DNA of 64,000 bases, from positions 1-64,000 of the forward strand of contig NZ_JAERVL010000001.1 of assembly GCF_016745835.1 (NCBI RefSeq). Reading direction: 5' to 3'. The notes beneath the pieces were generated by a model. The model saw only the letters and a list, made by a program, of their open reading frames with translations, searched no databases and was not told the origin of the DNA. A program made the translations under genes and the position numbers. Positions 1 to 8,723 of this stretch are shown piece by piece. How positions within the stretch are numbered: the first letter of the stretch is position 1; each line of letters opens with the position of its first letter. Source of the stretch: Caldalkalibacillus salinus. Lineage in GTDB: Bacteria > Bacillota > Bacilli > Caldalkalibacillales > JCM-10596.

Positions 1-242
1 GAAGGATAGCCCTACGGGCTTACACAAAATTCTTGACGGTACCTACAATGTAGTCATGCCTCTTTTTTGTTATACGTAACTTTATTTTGTTTGGTATAAT
101 CCATTTCAATAAATAATAATACGGTTGGAAATGGGGACTCTTGAGGAAGTGCATTTTAAACCATTCTTCTTCCTGAAGCTCTCCAAAATCGTTTCTGCTT
201 TAAATACCTGAACACGATTCAAACAGCTAAGGAAATGAGGTA
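1..242. other. Left-edge non-coding stretch, possible insertion-sequence end
   Basis: No credible gene. Bases about 19-45 (GCTTACACAAAATTCTTGAC and on) resemble the outer end of IS256/Mutator-type elements as I remember them, but no transposase is visible because the window starts here. A short AGCCC-TAC-GGGCT hairpin lies at 8-20. The 3' end of the biotin operon transcript must lie here, yet I see no clear terminator for the minus strand. Confidence 0.2.
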
Positions 243-1433
243 TCAATCGAGATGTACCTGCATCTCTTTCATAGCTCTAAAGCCTACAAGTTTTCTCCAT
301 TTTACCTCTTTTGTTACCAGATAAATATTTTCTACGTTTTGTAAAATTGTCTGTATCGCGATTTGAGCTTCTAACCTAGCTAAAGTAGAACCCAAACAGA
401 AATGAATGCCCGATCCAAATGCAAGGTGAGGGTTAGGATGTCGTGTAATATCAAAAACATCTGCGTTCGAGAATTGTTTTGGATCTCGATTAGCTGCTCC
501 AATAAGGACGTATACATGATCTCCTTTTTTAATCTGAATCTTGTTAAGCTCAACGTCCGACGATGCTACCCTGGCAACCATTTGCGTAGGACTTTCATAT
601 CGTAAGCATTCCTCTATTGATGACTCAATAAGATAAGGATTTTCAATCAACTTATGGTATGCCTTAGGGTTTGTTAGAAAACAATAAAGAGAATTGCTCA
701 TTAAATTAACGGTGGTTTCATGTCCAGCAATCACAAGTAATACAGAAGTCGCTAATAGTTCTTCTTCCGTTAGTTTCCAATCTTTTTCCTGTTGGATTAA
801 TTCGCTAACGAGGTCATTCTCTGGTGATTGCCGCCTTGTATGAATCAGATCCTTAAAAAAGGATAGCATCTTTAGTGTTGTTTTGTTTCCATCAACAATT
901 GATCGTCTTGACCGTGTTAGATCGATCGATTGGATTAAATTTAGTGCCCATTCCCGAAAAATATTTGTATGATCATCTGGTATCCCCATGATTTTCGCAA
1001 TCACAAGACTTGCCAAGGGATACGCAAAATCAGAAATGACCTCTATTTTCTTGTTGTTCTTAGTCTCATTCAATAGATCTTTTGCTATTTTTTCTATAAA
1101 AGGACGGTATTTTTCGATTCTATGAGGCGTAAAATGATGGCTGACAAGCATTCGTAATCGGGCATGATCTGGTGGATTTTTAAAAAGCATCATATGCTGT
1201 TGTATGTCCTTTAAAGCTTCATATTTTTTCGTTGTCTCGGGAAGCGGGATTCGCGTTTGAAAACGATCATCTTTAAGAATGGCTACCGCTTCTTCATAAC
1301 CAGTGACGTACCAGCCAGGATATTTTAATAAGTTGCCTTTATACACCGGATGAATGGAACGAATTTCTTCATAAAAGGGGTACGGGTTTTGCACGATATC
1401 AAGCGTTGATCGGTTCATATGTTGACTAATCAT
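243..1433 (-). CDS. bioI: Cytochrome P450 BioI, pimeloyl-generating fatty-acyl-ACP hydroxylase
   Basis: 396-residue class I bacterial P450, last gene of the bioWAFDBI operon. In Bacillus subtilis BioI (CYP107H1) cleaves ACP-bound fatty acyl chains to give pimeloyl units for biotin; it acts in the cytoplasm with a flavodoxin or ferredoxin partner. Visible motifs are the I-helix AGHETT, the ExxR motif in EECLRYESP and the haem-binding FGSGIHFCLG with Cys346. The start at 1433 has GGAGGT five bases upstream; a second Met at residue 6 is less well placed. It lies 73 bases downstream of bioB on the same strand, so co-transcription is likely. Function comes from position and family; P450 substrate specificity cannot be read from sequence alone. 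Having both bioW and bioI gives two routes to pimeloyl thioester, as in B. subtilis. Confidence 0.9.
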   Translation of the reverse strand: MISQHMNRSTLDIVQNPYPFYEEIRSIHPVYKGNLLKYPGWYVTGYEEAVAILKDDRFQTRIPLPETTKKYEALKDIQQHMMLFKNPPDHARLRMLVSHHFTPHRIEKYRPFIEKIAKDLLNETKNNKKIEVISDFAYPLASLVIAKIMGIPDDHTNIFREWALNLIQSIDLTRSRRSIVDGNKTTLKMLSFFKDLIHTRRQSPENDLVSELIQQEKDWKLTEEELLATSVLLVIAGHETTVNLMSNSLYCFLTNPKAYHKLIENPYLIESSIEECLRYESPTQMVARVASSDVELNKIQIKKGDHVYVLIGAANRDPKQFSNADVFDITRHPNPHLAFGSGIHFCLGSTLARLEAQIAIQTILQNVENIYLVTKEVKWRKLVGFRAMKEMQVHLD

Positions 1434-1506
1434 ATTCTACCTCCTGCACTTGCTTGGTGTATAGTAAAAGAAAAGCTGTGCTGTTCTTCCGCATCTGTTT
1501 GCTTAG

Positions 1507-2526
1507 TTATTTTCCGGCAGCGATATTCGCTTTCATTTCTTCTACACTCTCAACCTCAAATCCTAAGTCTAAAAGCATCCTATGGTCTTCCGAGTCTTCT
1601 TGGCCCGCAGTAGTTAAGTAGTCCCCAACAAAGATAGAGTTTGCTGCATAAAGGCCAAAAGGCTGTAATGAACGTAGGTTTACTTCTCTACCACCGGAAA
1701 TACGAATTTCCTTTGTCGGGTTAATAAAACGGAAAAGTGCTAATACCTTTAAACAATACAGTGGGTTTAATTCCTTTACACCCTCTAATGGCGTCCCATC
1801 GATTGCGTGTAGAAAATTAACAGGAATCGAATCTGCGTCTAACGCCTTTAAGCTATTTGCCATATCAACGACATCTTGCTTGGATTCTTTCATCCCAACG
1901 ATGACACCTGAGCAAGGAGACATGCCAGAGTTTTTGGCCATCTCTACTGTGTTTACTCGATCGTCATAGGTATGTGTAGTCGTTATATTTGCATGATTTT
2001 TTTCAGATGTATTAATGTTATGGTTATATCGGTCAACGCCAGCTTCTTTTAGTCGTGATGCTTGCTCCGGCTTTAATAATCCTAGACAGGCACAGATCTT
2101 CATACCATATGTTTCTTTTATTTCTTTCACAGCGTCCACTACATGGTCAATCTCTTTATTTGAAGGGCCACGTCCACTTGCCACAATACAATATGTACCA
2201 ATATTTAAATCATAGGCCCGTTTCGCGCCCTTTAATAGAGCCTCTTTTTCTACCATTTGATATGTATCAATGGGGGCACTTGAAATAGAGGATTGAGAAC
2301 AGTAACCGCAGTTCTCAGGGCAAAGACCTGATTTTGCGTTCATGATCATATTTAGCTTTACTTTTTTGCCGAAGTACCTCTTTCTAATTTGAAATGACGC
2401 ATGCATCAGTAATAGAATATCGTCATCCGGACATTCCAAAATCGAAAGCGCTTCATCATTTGTAATACTACCACCATCTAACACCTTATTTGCTAGGTCC
2501 ATCCACTGATTCTTTTCGTGATTCAT
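1507..2526 (-). CDS. bioB: Biotin synthase BioB
   Basis: 339-residue radical SAM enzyme that inserts sulfur into dethiobiotin, the last step of biotin synthesis. The radical SAM cluster motif CxxxCxxC is at Cys69, Cys73 and Cys76 (in GLCPENCGYC). The C-terminal half carries the conserved ISGGREVNLRSLQP segment, whose Arg belongs to the [2Fe-2S] site in the family, and YLTTAGQ. Length is normal for the family. The start overlaps the bioD stop by four bases (ATGA arrangement), which implies translational coupling. Very confident call. Confidence 0.97.
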   Translation of the reverse strand: MNHEKNQWMDLANKVLDGGSITNDEALSILECPDDDILLLMHASFQIRKRYFGKKVKLNMIMNAKSGLCPENCGYCSQSSISSAPIDTYQMVEKEALLKGAKRAYDLNIGTYCIVASGRGPSNKEIDHVVDAVKEIKETYGMKICACLGLLKPEQASRLKEAGVDRYNHNINTSEKNHANITTTHTYDDRVNTVEMAKNSGMSPCSGVIVGMKESKQDVVDMANSLKALDADSIPVNFLHAIDGTPLEGVKELNPLYCLKVLALFRFINPTKEIRISGGREVNLRSLQPFGLYAANSIFVGDYLTTAGQEDSEDHRMLLDLGFEVESVEEMKANIAAGK

Positions 2527-3224
2527 GTCGTTTCCTCCAATTTTTTAATTATGTTGGGTACATCAATATGGTCTTTTATCATTTGTTTGATTGTTACTTT
2601 ATTTCGTTCCTCAAGCCTCGGGGTGATTCCTAAAATCGGAACGCCACATTGCGCTTCAATCACGTCGGGATTGGTTTGTTCTGCTAAATCAAGATCACTG
2701 TATTTGCCATTAATAATAATGCCCACGATCTTGATGCCTACGCTTTGGGCATATTTTACAGTGAGAAATGTATGATTGATTGTACCTAAGTTTGCCCTTG
2801 TCACAATAATGGTTGGTAGTTCTAAAGCAGTTATTAAGTCACTGACTAAAAAATCTGGGCCTAGTGGAACCGAAATGCCACCTGCACCTTCCACAAGAAA
2901 ATATTGATGCTTCTCTTTGATCTGATTCCAGTGATGTAATACATCCTTAAGACTAATAGTTTTTCCTTCCAGCTTCCCAGCAACATAAGGGGCAAGAGGC
3001 TCTTTAAATTCAAATGGTGTAATGTCTTCATAGGATAGAGGGGTGTGAGAACCTTCTTTAAGTAAACGCGTATCACTTTCGGGATGTTCACGCGAAATCC
3101 CGCTTAAGAGTGGTTTATATACCCCGATATCAACTTGTTTTTCCTTAAGGACAGCGGCAATGCCACTTGTTATCATTGTTTTCCCTACATCTGTGTCTGT
3201 TCCAGTAACAAATAATCCCTTCAT
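2523..3224 (-). CDS. bioD: ATP-dependent dethiobiotin synthetase BioD
   Basis: 233-residue P-loop enzyme that carboxylates and closes 7,8-diaminopelargonate to dethiobiotin. The N-terminus carries the glycine-rich nucleotide loop GTDTDVGKT at residues 8-16, and VEGAGGISVPL near residue 115 is the second family signature. It overlaps bioF upstream and bioB downstream by four bases each, so the three are probably translated in a coupled way. Length and motifs fit the family. Confidence 0.96.
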   Translation of the reverse strand: MKGLFVTGTDTDVGKTMITSGIAAVLKEKQVDIGVYKPLLSGISREHPESDTRLLKEGSHTPLSYEDITPFEFKEPLAPYVAGKLEGKTISLKDVLHHWNQIKEKHQYFLVEGAGGISVPLGPDFLVSDLITALELPTIIVTRANLGTINHTFLTVKYAQSVGIKIVGIIINGKYSDLDLAEQTNPDVIEAQCGVPILGITPRLEERNKVTIKQMIKDHIDVPNIIKKLEETT

Positions 3225-4408
3225 GATATAATCTCCAACTCCCTTCCAATATCTTTAAAAGACGTAAGTAAATGCTCAACCTGTGAATCATGATGAGCAG
3301 CAGTCACAGTGAGACGAATACGACTTTCTCCATTAGGAACAGTTGGAGGGCGGATCGCAGGTGCATAAATACCCTTTTCCTGAAGTTTTTCTGAAAAACG
3401 AACCGATGTTTCTGCTTCACCCATAATCACAGGGATAATAGGTGTATGCTGTCCATATACGATGAATCCCATTGCTTCTAGCCTGTTTTTTATTATTTTT
3501 ATGTTTCTAAGTAAACGCTCTCTTTTATCTTGGTCATTCTCTATCGTATCTAGTGCAGCGTAGGCGGCTGCACAGCTTAGCGGTGGGATAGCGGTTTGGA
3601 AAATAAAAGTTCGGGCATGATTTAACAAAAAATCAATCAACATTTTTGAACCCGTTACAAAACCACCTTCAACGCCTACCGCTTTACTTAAAGTTCCAAT
3701 GACTACATCTGGAGAAACGCCAAAAAACTCGCTCGTTCCTCTTCCGTCTTTCCCTAAAACACCTGTAGCATGGGCATCATCGACAATGACATAAGCATCA
3801 TATCGTTTAGCCAGTTTCATTATTTGGTCTAATGGTACGATCGTTCCGTCCATACTAAAAACACCATCTGTGACTATAAATCTACGAGTGTAAGTTTGTG
3901 TTTCTTTTAATTTTTGCTCTAAACGATTCATATCAGCATGCTGGTAAATGACAGTTTCAGCTTTTGATAGCTTACAACCATCAATGATGCTCGCATGATT
4001 AAGCTGGTCGCTTAACAGTACATCCCCTTTTTCTGGCAATGTTGAAAGAACACCGATATTAGCTAAATACCCGCTTGAGAACAAAAGTGCAGCCTCCGTC
4101 TTTTTAAATCTAGCAATCCTTTGCTCTAGCTTCTCATGCCATTCTGTATTTCCAGTCGTTAACCTAGATCCACTGCTTCCAAGTCCAAATTCCTGTAACG
4201 TCTTTAATGCCTTTTCTATTAGAATGGGATTATGGGCTAATCCTAAATAGTTATTTGATGAGAAAACAACCTGCTCTTTGCCGTTCACTATCCTTTGCGG
4301 CTGGGGTGCCGTGCTCAATGTCCTTAATTCACGATACAAGCCAGCTTCTTTCGTCTTTTCAATCCTTTGGGTTAACCATTGATTAAAACGCACTGCGCGT
4401 AACCTCAT
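3221..4408 (-). CDS. bioF: 8-amino-7-oxononanoate synthase BioF
   Basis: 395-residue PLP-dependent alpha-oxoamine synthase that condenses pimeloyl thioester with alanine. The Schiff-base lysine is Lys242 in GTLSKAVG; the PLP-ring motif DAHATG is at 211-216 and the substrate motif SSNNYLGLA near 50. The open frame begins at an ATG inside the last codons of bioA (26-base overlap). A GTG at 4393 has a better spaced GAGGT before it and gives a protein that lines up better with B. subtilis BioF, so the true start may be 4393. Part of the biotin operon. Confidence 0.96.
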   Translation of the reverse strand: MRLRAVRFNQWLTQRIEKTKEAGLYRELRTLSTAPQPQRIVNGKEQVVFSSNNYLGLAHNPILIEKALKTLQEFGLGSSGSRLTTGNTEWHEKLEQRIARFKKTEAALLFSSGYLANIGVLSTLPEKGDVLLSDQLNHASIIDGCKLSKAETVIYQHADMNRLEQKLKETQTYTRRFIVTDGVFSMDGTIVPLDQIMKLAKRYDAYVIVDDAHATGVLGKDGRGTSEFFGVSPDVVIGTLSKAVGVEGGFVTGSKMLIDFLLNHARTFIFQTAIPPLSCAAAYAALDTIENDQDKRERLLRNIKIIKNRLEAMGFIVYGQHTPIIPVIMGEAETSVRFSEKLQEKGIYAPAIRPPTVPNGESRIRLTVTAAHHDSQVEHLLTSFKDIGRELEIIS

Positions 4409-5729
4409 GAATTGCTTGTTTCATTATGTCAACCATCGCTTTAAGATCTTCCATTGTACTTACAAGTGGAGGCATAAAGACAATGACATCTCCCATGGGT
4501 CTCGTCAGCATTCCAAGCTCTCTCATTTTTAACGAAACCTTATAGCCCATCCTTGCTTGTAATGAGAAGCTTTCCTTTGTTTCCTTCGATTTGACGAGCT
4601 CAATCCCGCACATAAAGCCTAACTGTCTAACATCTCCTACGTGTGGCATATCCTTTAATTCTTCTAATAATGTATGTAGATGTTCCGCTTTTTCACTTAC
4701 CTGTTCAACTATTTGATCTTGCTCAAACAAACGTAAATTTTCTATAGCAACTGCACAACCTAGTTGATTGCCAGTATAGGAGTGGCCGTGGAAGAATGTC
4801 TTTAGTGTTCTGTAATCATCATAAAAAGCTTGATAAATGTCCTCTGTCGTAAAAGTTGCCGCTATGGGTAAATACCCGCCTGTAATGCCTTTTCCAGCAG
4901 CCATTAAATCGGGTTGTACGCCTTCATACTCACAAGCAAACATCTTACCTGTACGTCCAAATCCAGTTGCGACTTCATCGACAATCATGAGTACATCATA
5001 TTTTGTACATAGCTCTCGAACGCCTAACAAAAAGCCTTCTGGCATAACGATCATGCCTGCAGCACCTTGGACCATGGATTCAATTGAAAGTGCCGCAATC
5101 GTTTCGTGTTGTTCAATTAATAACTGTTCCAGCTTTTTAAGACAATCATTTTTACAAGTTTCTGGATCTTCACTTTCTGATCGATAAACATAGGGTATAG
5201 GAGATTGATAGCTTTCAAACATAAGGGGACCATAGACATGATGGAAAAGCTCGATTGAACCGACACTGACTGCTCCGATCGTATCTCCGTGATAGCCATT
5301 TTGCATCGAGATAAACTTTTGTTTTTCTGGCTTTCCGATATTCTTCCAATATTGAAATGCCATTTTTAATGCAATTTCCATCGCTTCCGCACCACTATCA
5401 GAATAGAAGACCCTAGTTAAGTTTTCTGGCGTGATTTCTACCAGTTTTTCGGCAAGCTCAGTAGCTGGGATATTTGTCATCCCCAATAATGTGGAGTGGG
5501 CGATTTTATCAAGTTGTGATTTGATCGCATCATCTAATTCCTTCTTCCTGTGCCCGTGGACATTAAGCCATACAGACGAAAATCCATCATAATACGTTTG
5601 ACCATCAATGTCTTTTACTTTGATACCTTCGCCGCTTTCAATGATTAAAGGATTTTCATCATAATCCTTCATTTGTGTAAAGGGTAACCATAAATACTTC
5701 TTACTTTTTTCCATCAACTCTTGTGTCAT
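4383..5729 (-). CDS. bioA: Adenosylmethionine (or lysine)-8-amino-7-oxononanoate aminotransferase BioA
   Basis: 448-residue class III PLP aminotransferase that makes 7,8-diaminopelargonate from 8-amino-7-oxononanoate. The family signature around the PLP lysine, [15 protein letters not shown], is near residue 280, and the DEV(A)TGFGRTG motif just before it is intact. The BioA-specific N-terminus (LWLPFTQM) is present. In Bacillus some BioA enzymes use lysine instead of S-adenosylmethionine as amino donor (often called BioK); the sequence alone does not settle which. Its start overlaps the end of bioW by 29 bases and its end overlaps bioF. Confidence 0.96.
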   Translation of the reverse strand: MTQELMEKSKKYLWLPFTQMKDYDENPLIIESGEGIKVKDIDGQTYYDGFSSVWLNVHGHRKKELDDAIKSQLDKIAHSTLLGMTNIPATELAEKLVEITPENLTRVFYSDSGAEAMEIALKMAFQYWKNIGKPEKQKFISMQNGYHGDTIGAVSVGSIELFHHVYGPLMFESYQSPIPYVYRSESEDPETCKNDCLKKLEQLLIEQHETIAALSIESMVQGAAGMIVMPEGFLLGVRELCTKYDVLMIVDEVATGFGRTGKMFACEYEGVQPDLMAAGKGITGGYLPIAATFTTEDIYQAFYDDYRTLKTFFHGHSYTGNQLGCAVAIENLRLFEQDQIVEQVSEKAEHLHTLLEELKDMPHVGDVRQLGFMCGIELVKSKETKESFSLQARMGYKVSLKMRELGMLTRPMGDVIVFMPPLVSTMEDLKAMVDIMKQAIHEVTRSAF

Positions 5730-6492
5730 GCTCTTCCTCCCATTGGATTAGAATTGGTTGTTCTTCTAAATAGGATATATAAATATTAAAATCAGATAGC
5801 GAATCAACGAAAAAGATACGGCAGCCTTTCTCATCCCCATGATGTTTAAGTTGCGTTATACGTTGATAGCCTATGTTTTTACTAGCGACATAGCCGGTCG
5901 TGTAATCTGGGTCATCTGACCAACATAATTCTGCAATGGTTGATTTATGATTACACACCTTAGTAGCAAGGACGAGCGCTTCCTTTAACCTCGGGTTAGT
6001 AGAGACTGCTTTTGATTTAGCCCATTTTTCAAAATTATCCCTCTGCCAATCCATTTTAGAGACACGAACCCCTTTATCTATTCTCCCGTCTACGCGCTCC
6101 CCCGTATGAATATCAATGAGGATAGCTCCTCTTACAGAATATTCAGGTATTTGTTTATAGGCTTTTGCAATCATGTCTTTAGGGACACCCGCTTTCTCAA
6201 GTAGATATCTAGCCAGATCTTGTCCTTCTTCAACTGTCGTTACATCATTTGTTTGGACAGTGAGTGGACTCAGTCGTTTAATAGGTTGATTGATAATTTC
6301 ACATTGAATCTGAAGAAAATCTGGCTTTCCTCTTGAGTGATTGAGCGCTTTATCCAGTAAAGTATTCACTGACATCCTTAAATCACGATAAGATGAGAGT
6401 AATTCACCACCAGAAATATGCTTTCCTCCATTTTCATGCGATGCACTTTCTGAGGCTCGCATTCTGACATTATACAATCTACTTTGATCCAT
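5701..6492 (-). CDS. bioW: 6-carboxyhexanoate-CoA ligase (pimeloyl-CoA synthetase) BioW
   Basis: 263-residue enzyme that activates free pimelate with ATP and CoA, first gene of the biotin operon. The N-terminal [10 protein letters not shown] and KHISGGE segments and the C-terminal [17 protein letters not shown] block match Bacillus BioW closely, and the length is typical. A BirA-type operator and a sigma-A-like promoter lie about 110-170 bases upstream, so the operon should be repressed when biotin is plentiful. The reading frame overlaps bioA by 29 bases. Confidence 0.96.
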   Translation of the reverse strand: MDQSRLYNVRMRASESASHENGGKHISGGELLSSYRDLRMSVNTLLDKALNHSRGKPDFLQIQCEIINQPIKRLSPLTVQTNDVTTVEEGQDLARYLLEKAGVPKDMIAKAYKQIPEYSVRGAILIDIHTGERVDGRIDKGVRVSKMDWQRDNFEKWAKSKAVSTNPRLKEALVLATKVCNHKSTIAELCWSDDPDYTTGYVASKNIGYQRITQLKHHGDEKGCRIFFVDSLSDFNIYISYLEEQPILIQWEEEHDTRVDGKK

Positions 6493-6602
6493 GCCTGTCG
6501 TCTCCTAAGCTTAGTTATGATAGTCAAACTTCGTTCAGATAATGGAATGCACAAGATAAGAGAGTCGATAATTACGAGATTTGTAAACCCAATATGTTAA
6601 TA

Positions 6603-6657
6603 GGTTAACAATATAAATAGTAAAATTGTTAACCTGAAATGTCAATTGGGTTAACAA
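6603..6657. promoter_or_regulatory. BirA (biotin repressor) operator with three half-sites
   Basis: GGTTAACAA (6603-6611), TTGTTAACC (6626-6634) and GGTTAACAA (6649-6657) are separated by exactly 14 bases each. The right pair is the usual BirA arrangement TTGTTAACC-N14-GGTTAACAA. The middle half-site lies in the spacer of the bioW promoter, so BirA bound here would block RNA polymerase. The left half-site, downstream of the -10 region, is an extra copy in the same register. Confidence 0.85.
6617..6645 (-). promoter_or_regulatory. Sigma-A-type promoter of the biotin operon
   Basis: On the minus strand TTGACA (6640-6645) is followed by a 17-base spacer and TACTAT (6617-6622). The BirA half-site at 6626-6634 sits inside the spacer. 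The distance to the bioW start is about 120 bases. Confidence 0.7.
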
Positions 6658-7011
6658 AAATAATTCAATAAATATGACTGGTGATTGGGAGCAAACACAA
6701 CGTCTTAAGTAAAAAATATAAACAAGACCATGACAATATAAATAGTTTTGGATTTGAACCTTGATTCTCGAGCCTCAAGGTTCTTTTTGGTGTAAGTGAA
6801 TGTCATTATAGGTGAGGGAAGCTTACTTTTTCTTTTGAAACTTAACAAGGCTGTAAAACGTAAACCTAGGGAGAACCTTTTAAAAATAGTAAAAAAGGGC
6901 GCGGGGTGGTGGCTGTAGAGTGGAGGTCCTATACGCAAATTGATTCTACATATCTCTACAAAAATCGCCATGATATAATGATAAAAATCATAGTGAAAGG
7001 AAGAATGTAAC
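6658..7011. other. Intergenic region with an orphan terminator-like hairpin
   Basis: No credible gene; an open frame on the minus strand here shows no family features and no ribosome site. AACCTTGA (6757-6764) pairs with TCAAGGTT (6775-6782) and is followed by CTTTTT on the plus strand, so it looks like an intrinsic terminator, but no plus-strand gene precedes it. A 40-nt repeat copy is at 6835-6874. A TATAAT at 6973-6978 may be the -10 for lemA, without a clear -35. Confidence 0.4.
6835..6874 (+). repeat. 40-nt repeat, copy 1, upstream of lemA
   Basis: Starts TTGAAACTTAACAAGGCTGT and ends GGAGA. It matches a second copy at 8599-8638 at 36 of 40 positions. The two copies bracket the lemA-DUF3137 gene pair in direct orientation. 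In one frame both copies read as similar peptides (AVKRKP followed by K/R-E), so they may be fragments of one decayed coding sequence. Confidence 0.7.
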
Positions 7012-7563
7012 ATGCTGATTGCATCAATTATTGTAGGTCTCATCGTTCTTTATCTCATTTTCTCTTATAACAATCTGATCAAGGTAAGAAACAAAGTAAG
7101 AGAGTCTCTGCGTGCCATCGATATCTATTTGAATCAACGTTTTGATGTTTTGACCAATATGGCTGAGACTGTAGTGAGTTACGCCACGCATGAAAAGGAA
7201 ACGCTGACCAAAATCACGGAGCTTCGTAACAGTATACATCAATCAGACGACGAGAAGGTTAGAACGTATAACGAAATTGAAAAGCTCGTAGGAGGGTTAA
7301 CGGTGCAGGTCGAAAACTATCCGGACCTCAAAGCGAGTGACAACTATATCCAACTACAGAAAACCATGAACGACCTAGAGGAGAAAATCTCAGCTAGTAG
7401 GCGGACGTACAATGCGAACACGACGACATTCAACACTATGATTGAGACCATCCCGACAAACCTATTTGCACAGATGATGGGTTTTTCCAAAAAGCCTTTA
7501 TTAGAGATCGATGAGCATAAAAAGGCAGATATTAATATGAAAGCATTACTTGGGAATAGATAA
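7012..7563 (+). CDS. LemA family membrane protein
   Basis: 183-residue LemA-family protein. One N-terminal membrane helix (residues 1-19, LIASIIVGLIVLYLIFSY) is followed by the family block NNLIKVRNKVRESLRAIDIY and a helical-bundle domain facing, by family precedent, the outside. The cellular role of LemA proteins is poorly known. The start has AAGGAAG nine bases upstream. The next gene starts two bases after the stop, so the two are one operon and the products may work together. Confidence 0.9.
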   Translation: MLIASIIVGLIVLYLIFSYNNLIKVRNKVRESLRAIDIYLNQRFDVLTNMAETVVSYATHEKETLTKITELRNSIHQSDDEKVRTYNEIEKLVGGLTVQVENYPDLKASDNYIQLQKTMNDLEEKISASRRTYNANTTTFNTMIETIPTNLFAQMMGFSKKPLLEIDEHKKADINMKALLGNR

Positions 7564-7564
7564 T

Positions 7565-8548
7565 ATGTTTCCAGACTTTGAAGAAGTTCACAGCGCCGTT
7601 ACGCCGCATTTAGATGAATTAGAGAGTCATAGACAGGATTTGATCGGGCAAATAAAAAAGCATGGATTGGTCACTCTTGGTGTGATCCTGTTCTCCTTGT
7701 TACTGATCGCATTTTTACCAGACGCTATCGTCGTTGTGGGGGGCGCCTTTGTTATATATCTCGTTTTTATTGCGTTCAAGCTATATAACCGCTATCAAGC
7801 GTTCCGTCTTGAATTCAAAGAAAAGGTCGTCGCTACGTTGTCTAAGCAGATACTAGATTTATCTCAGTTAGAGAATGAAACAGAAGAGTATGAGTATAAG
7901 TGCCATTATGACCACAATAGAAGGGTTAGCGATACACATATCTATAATAGCAAGCTATTCCCTGCAAGGATTGATGAGATCAAAGGCGAGGATTTGTTTC
8001 AAGGTGTCTTAGGGCTTACGGATTTCCAGTTCTCAGAAATCACCCTCGTCGAAATACGAAAGTCTACCAATGCCAAAGGCCATACGACCCGAAAACGTGT
8101 TAAGCTCTTTGATGGCATCTTGTTTGTTGCCGATTTTCATAAAGACTTTGACGGGATCACCACGCTGACCTCGGCCAACTTTGTTAACAATAGTTTTTTA
8201 GGTCACTTTAGTCTATTTAGCGATCTTAAAAAAATGGATCTTGAGTCTGCCGAGTTCAACAGAGCCTTCCATGTCCGTTCAACGGATGAAACGAAAGCAA
8301 GATATCTGCTTTCTTCTAGCATGATGGAACGTATTCTGCAGTTCAAAGCGCAACACCACCAGAAGATCGAGATTTCTTTTGTAAACTCACGGATGTGTAT
8401 CGCACTTTCATCCGGTAAAAATTATTTTGAGCCAAGCTTGTTTAATCCTATGGATAAGCAGCAAACAAGATCAATCTATGACGATTTAACTTTTTTCTTC
8501 GGCATGATTGAAGAGTTTGATTTAAATACGAGAATATGGAATAAGTAG
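7565..8548 (+). CDS. DUF3137 membrane protein
   Basis: About 327 residues. A soluble N-terminal segment is followed by two adjacent membrane helices at roughly residues 34-75 (LVTLGVILFSLLLIAFL and IVVVGGAFVIYLVFIAF), then a cytoplasmic-looking domain typical of DUF3137, with the INEIKGEDLFQG/ALTDFQF-like core seen here as IDEIKGEDLFQGVLGLTDF. DUF3137 genes are often found beside lemA; function is unknown. I prefer the ATG at 7565 directly after the lemA stop; a TTG at 7550 in the same frame would add five residues. A terminator follows at 8684. Confidence 0.85.
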   Translation: MFPDFEEVHSAVTPHLDELESHRQDLIGQIKKHGLVTLGVILFSLLLIAFLPDAIVVVGGAFVIYLVFIAFKLYNRYQAFRLEFKEKVVATLSKQILDLSQLENETEEYEYKCHYDHNRRVSDTHIYNSKLFPARIDEIKGEDLFQGVLGLTDFQFSEITLVEIRKSTNAKGHTTRKRVKLFDGILFVADFHKDFDGITTLTSANFVNNSFLGHFSLFSDLKKMDLESAEFNRAFHVRSTDETKARYLLSSSMMERILQFKAQHHQKIEISFVNSRMCIALSSGKNYFEPSLFNPMDKQQTRSIYDDLTFFFGMIEEFDLNTRIWNK

Positions 8549-8598
8549 GTGAGTATCTCTCATTTTTTTGGTGGGGAGTGGATAAAGATGACATCGCC

Positions 8599-8638
8599 TT
8601 GAAGCTTAACATGGCTGTAAAACGTAAACCAAAGGAGA
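8599..8638 (+). repeat. 40-nt repeat, copy 2, downstream of the DUF3137 gene
   Basis: Second copy of the element at 6835-6874 (36/40 identical), here beginning TTGAAGCTTAACATGGCTGT. It lies 50 bases after the DUF3137 stop. From its internal ATG a 21-codon open frame runs to 8676, without a ribosome site, so it is more likely a sequence relic than a gene. Confidence 0.7.
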
Positions 8639-8683
8639 CTTACTTAGTTATTTTTAATATGAACCCTACGGTATAATTGAAAG

Positions 8684-8710
8684 GGGGGACGCATGTAGCG
8701 TCCCTCTTTT
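8684..8710 (+). terminator. Intrinsic terminator after the lemA-DUF3137 operon
   Basis: GGGACGC (8686-8692), loop ATGTA, GCGTCCC (8698-8704), then TCTTTT. It also lies just past the stop of the convergent amidohydrolase gene. Confidence 0.8.
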
Positions 8711-8723
8711 ATATGCTCAGCAA

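Noticed and set aside
4837-5187. 116-codon plus-strand frame inside bioA
   Set aside because: Antisense shadow of a conserved aminotransferase gene; no ribosome site.
6705-7043. 112-codon minus-strand open frame overlapping the lemA start
   Set aside because: No ribosome site, low-complexity translation without family features, and it overlaps the well supported lemA gene.
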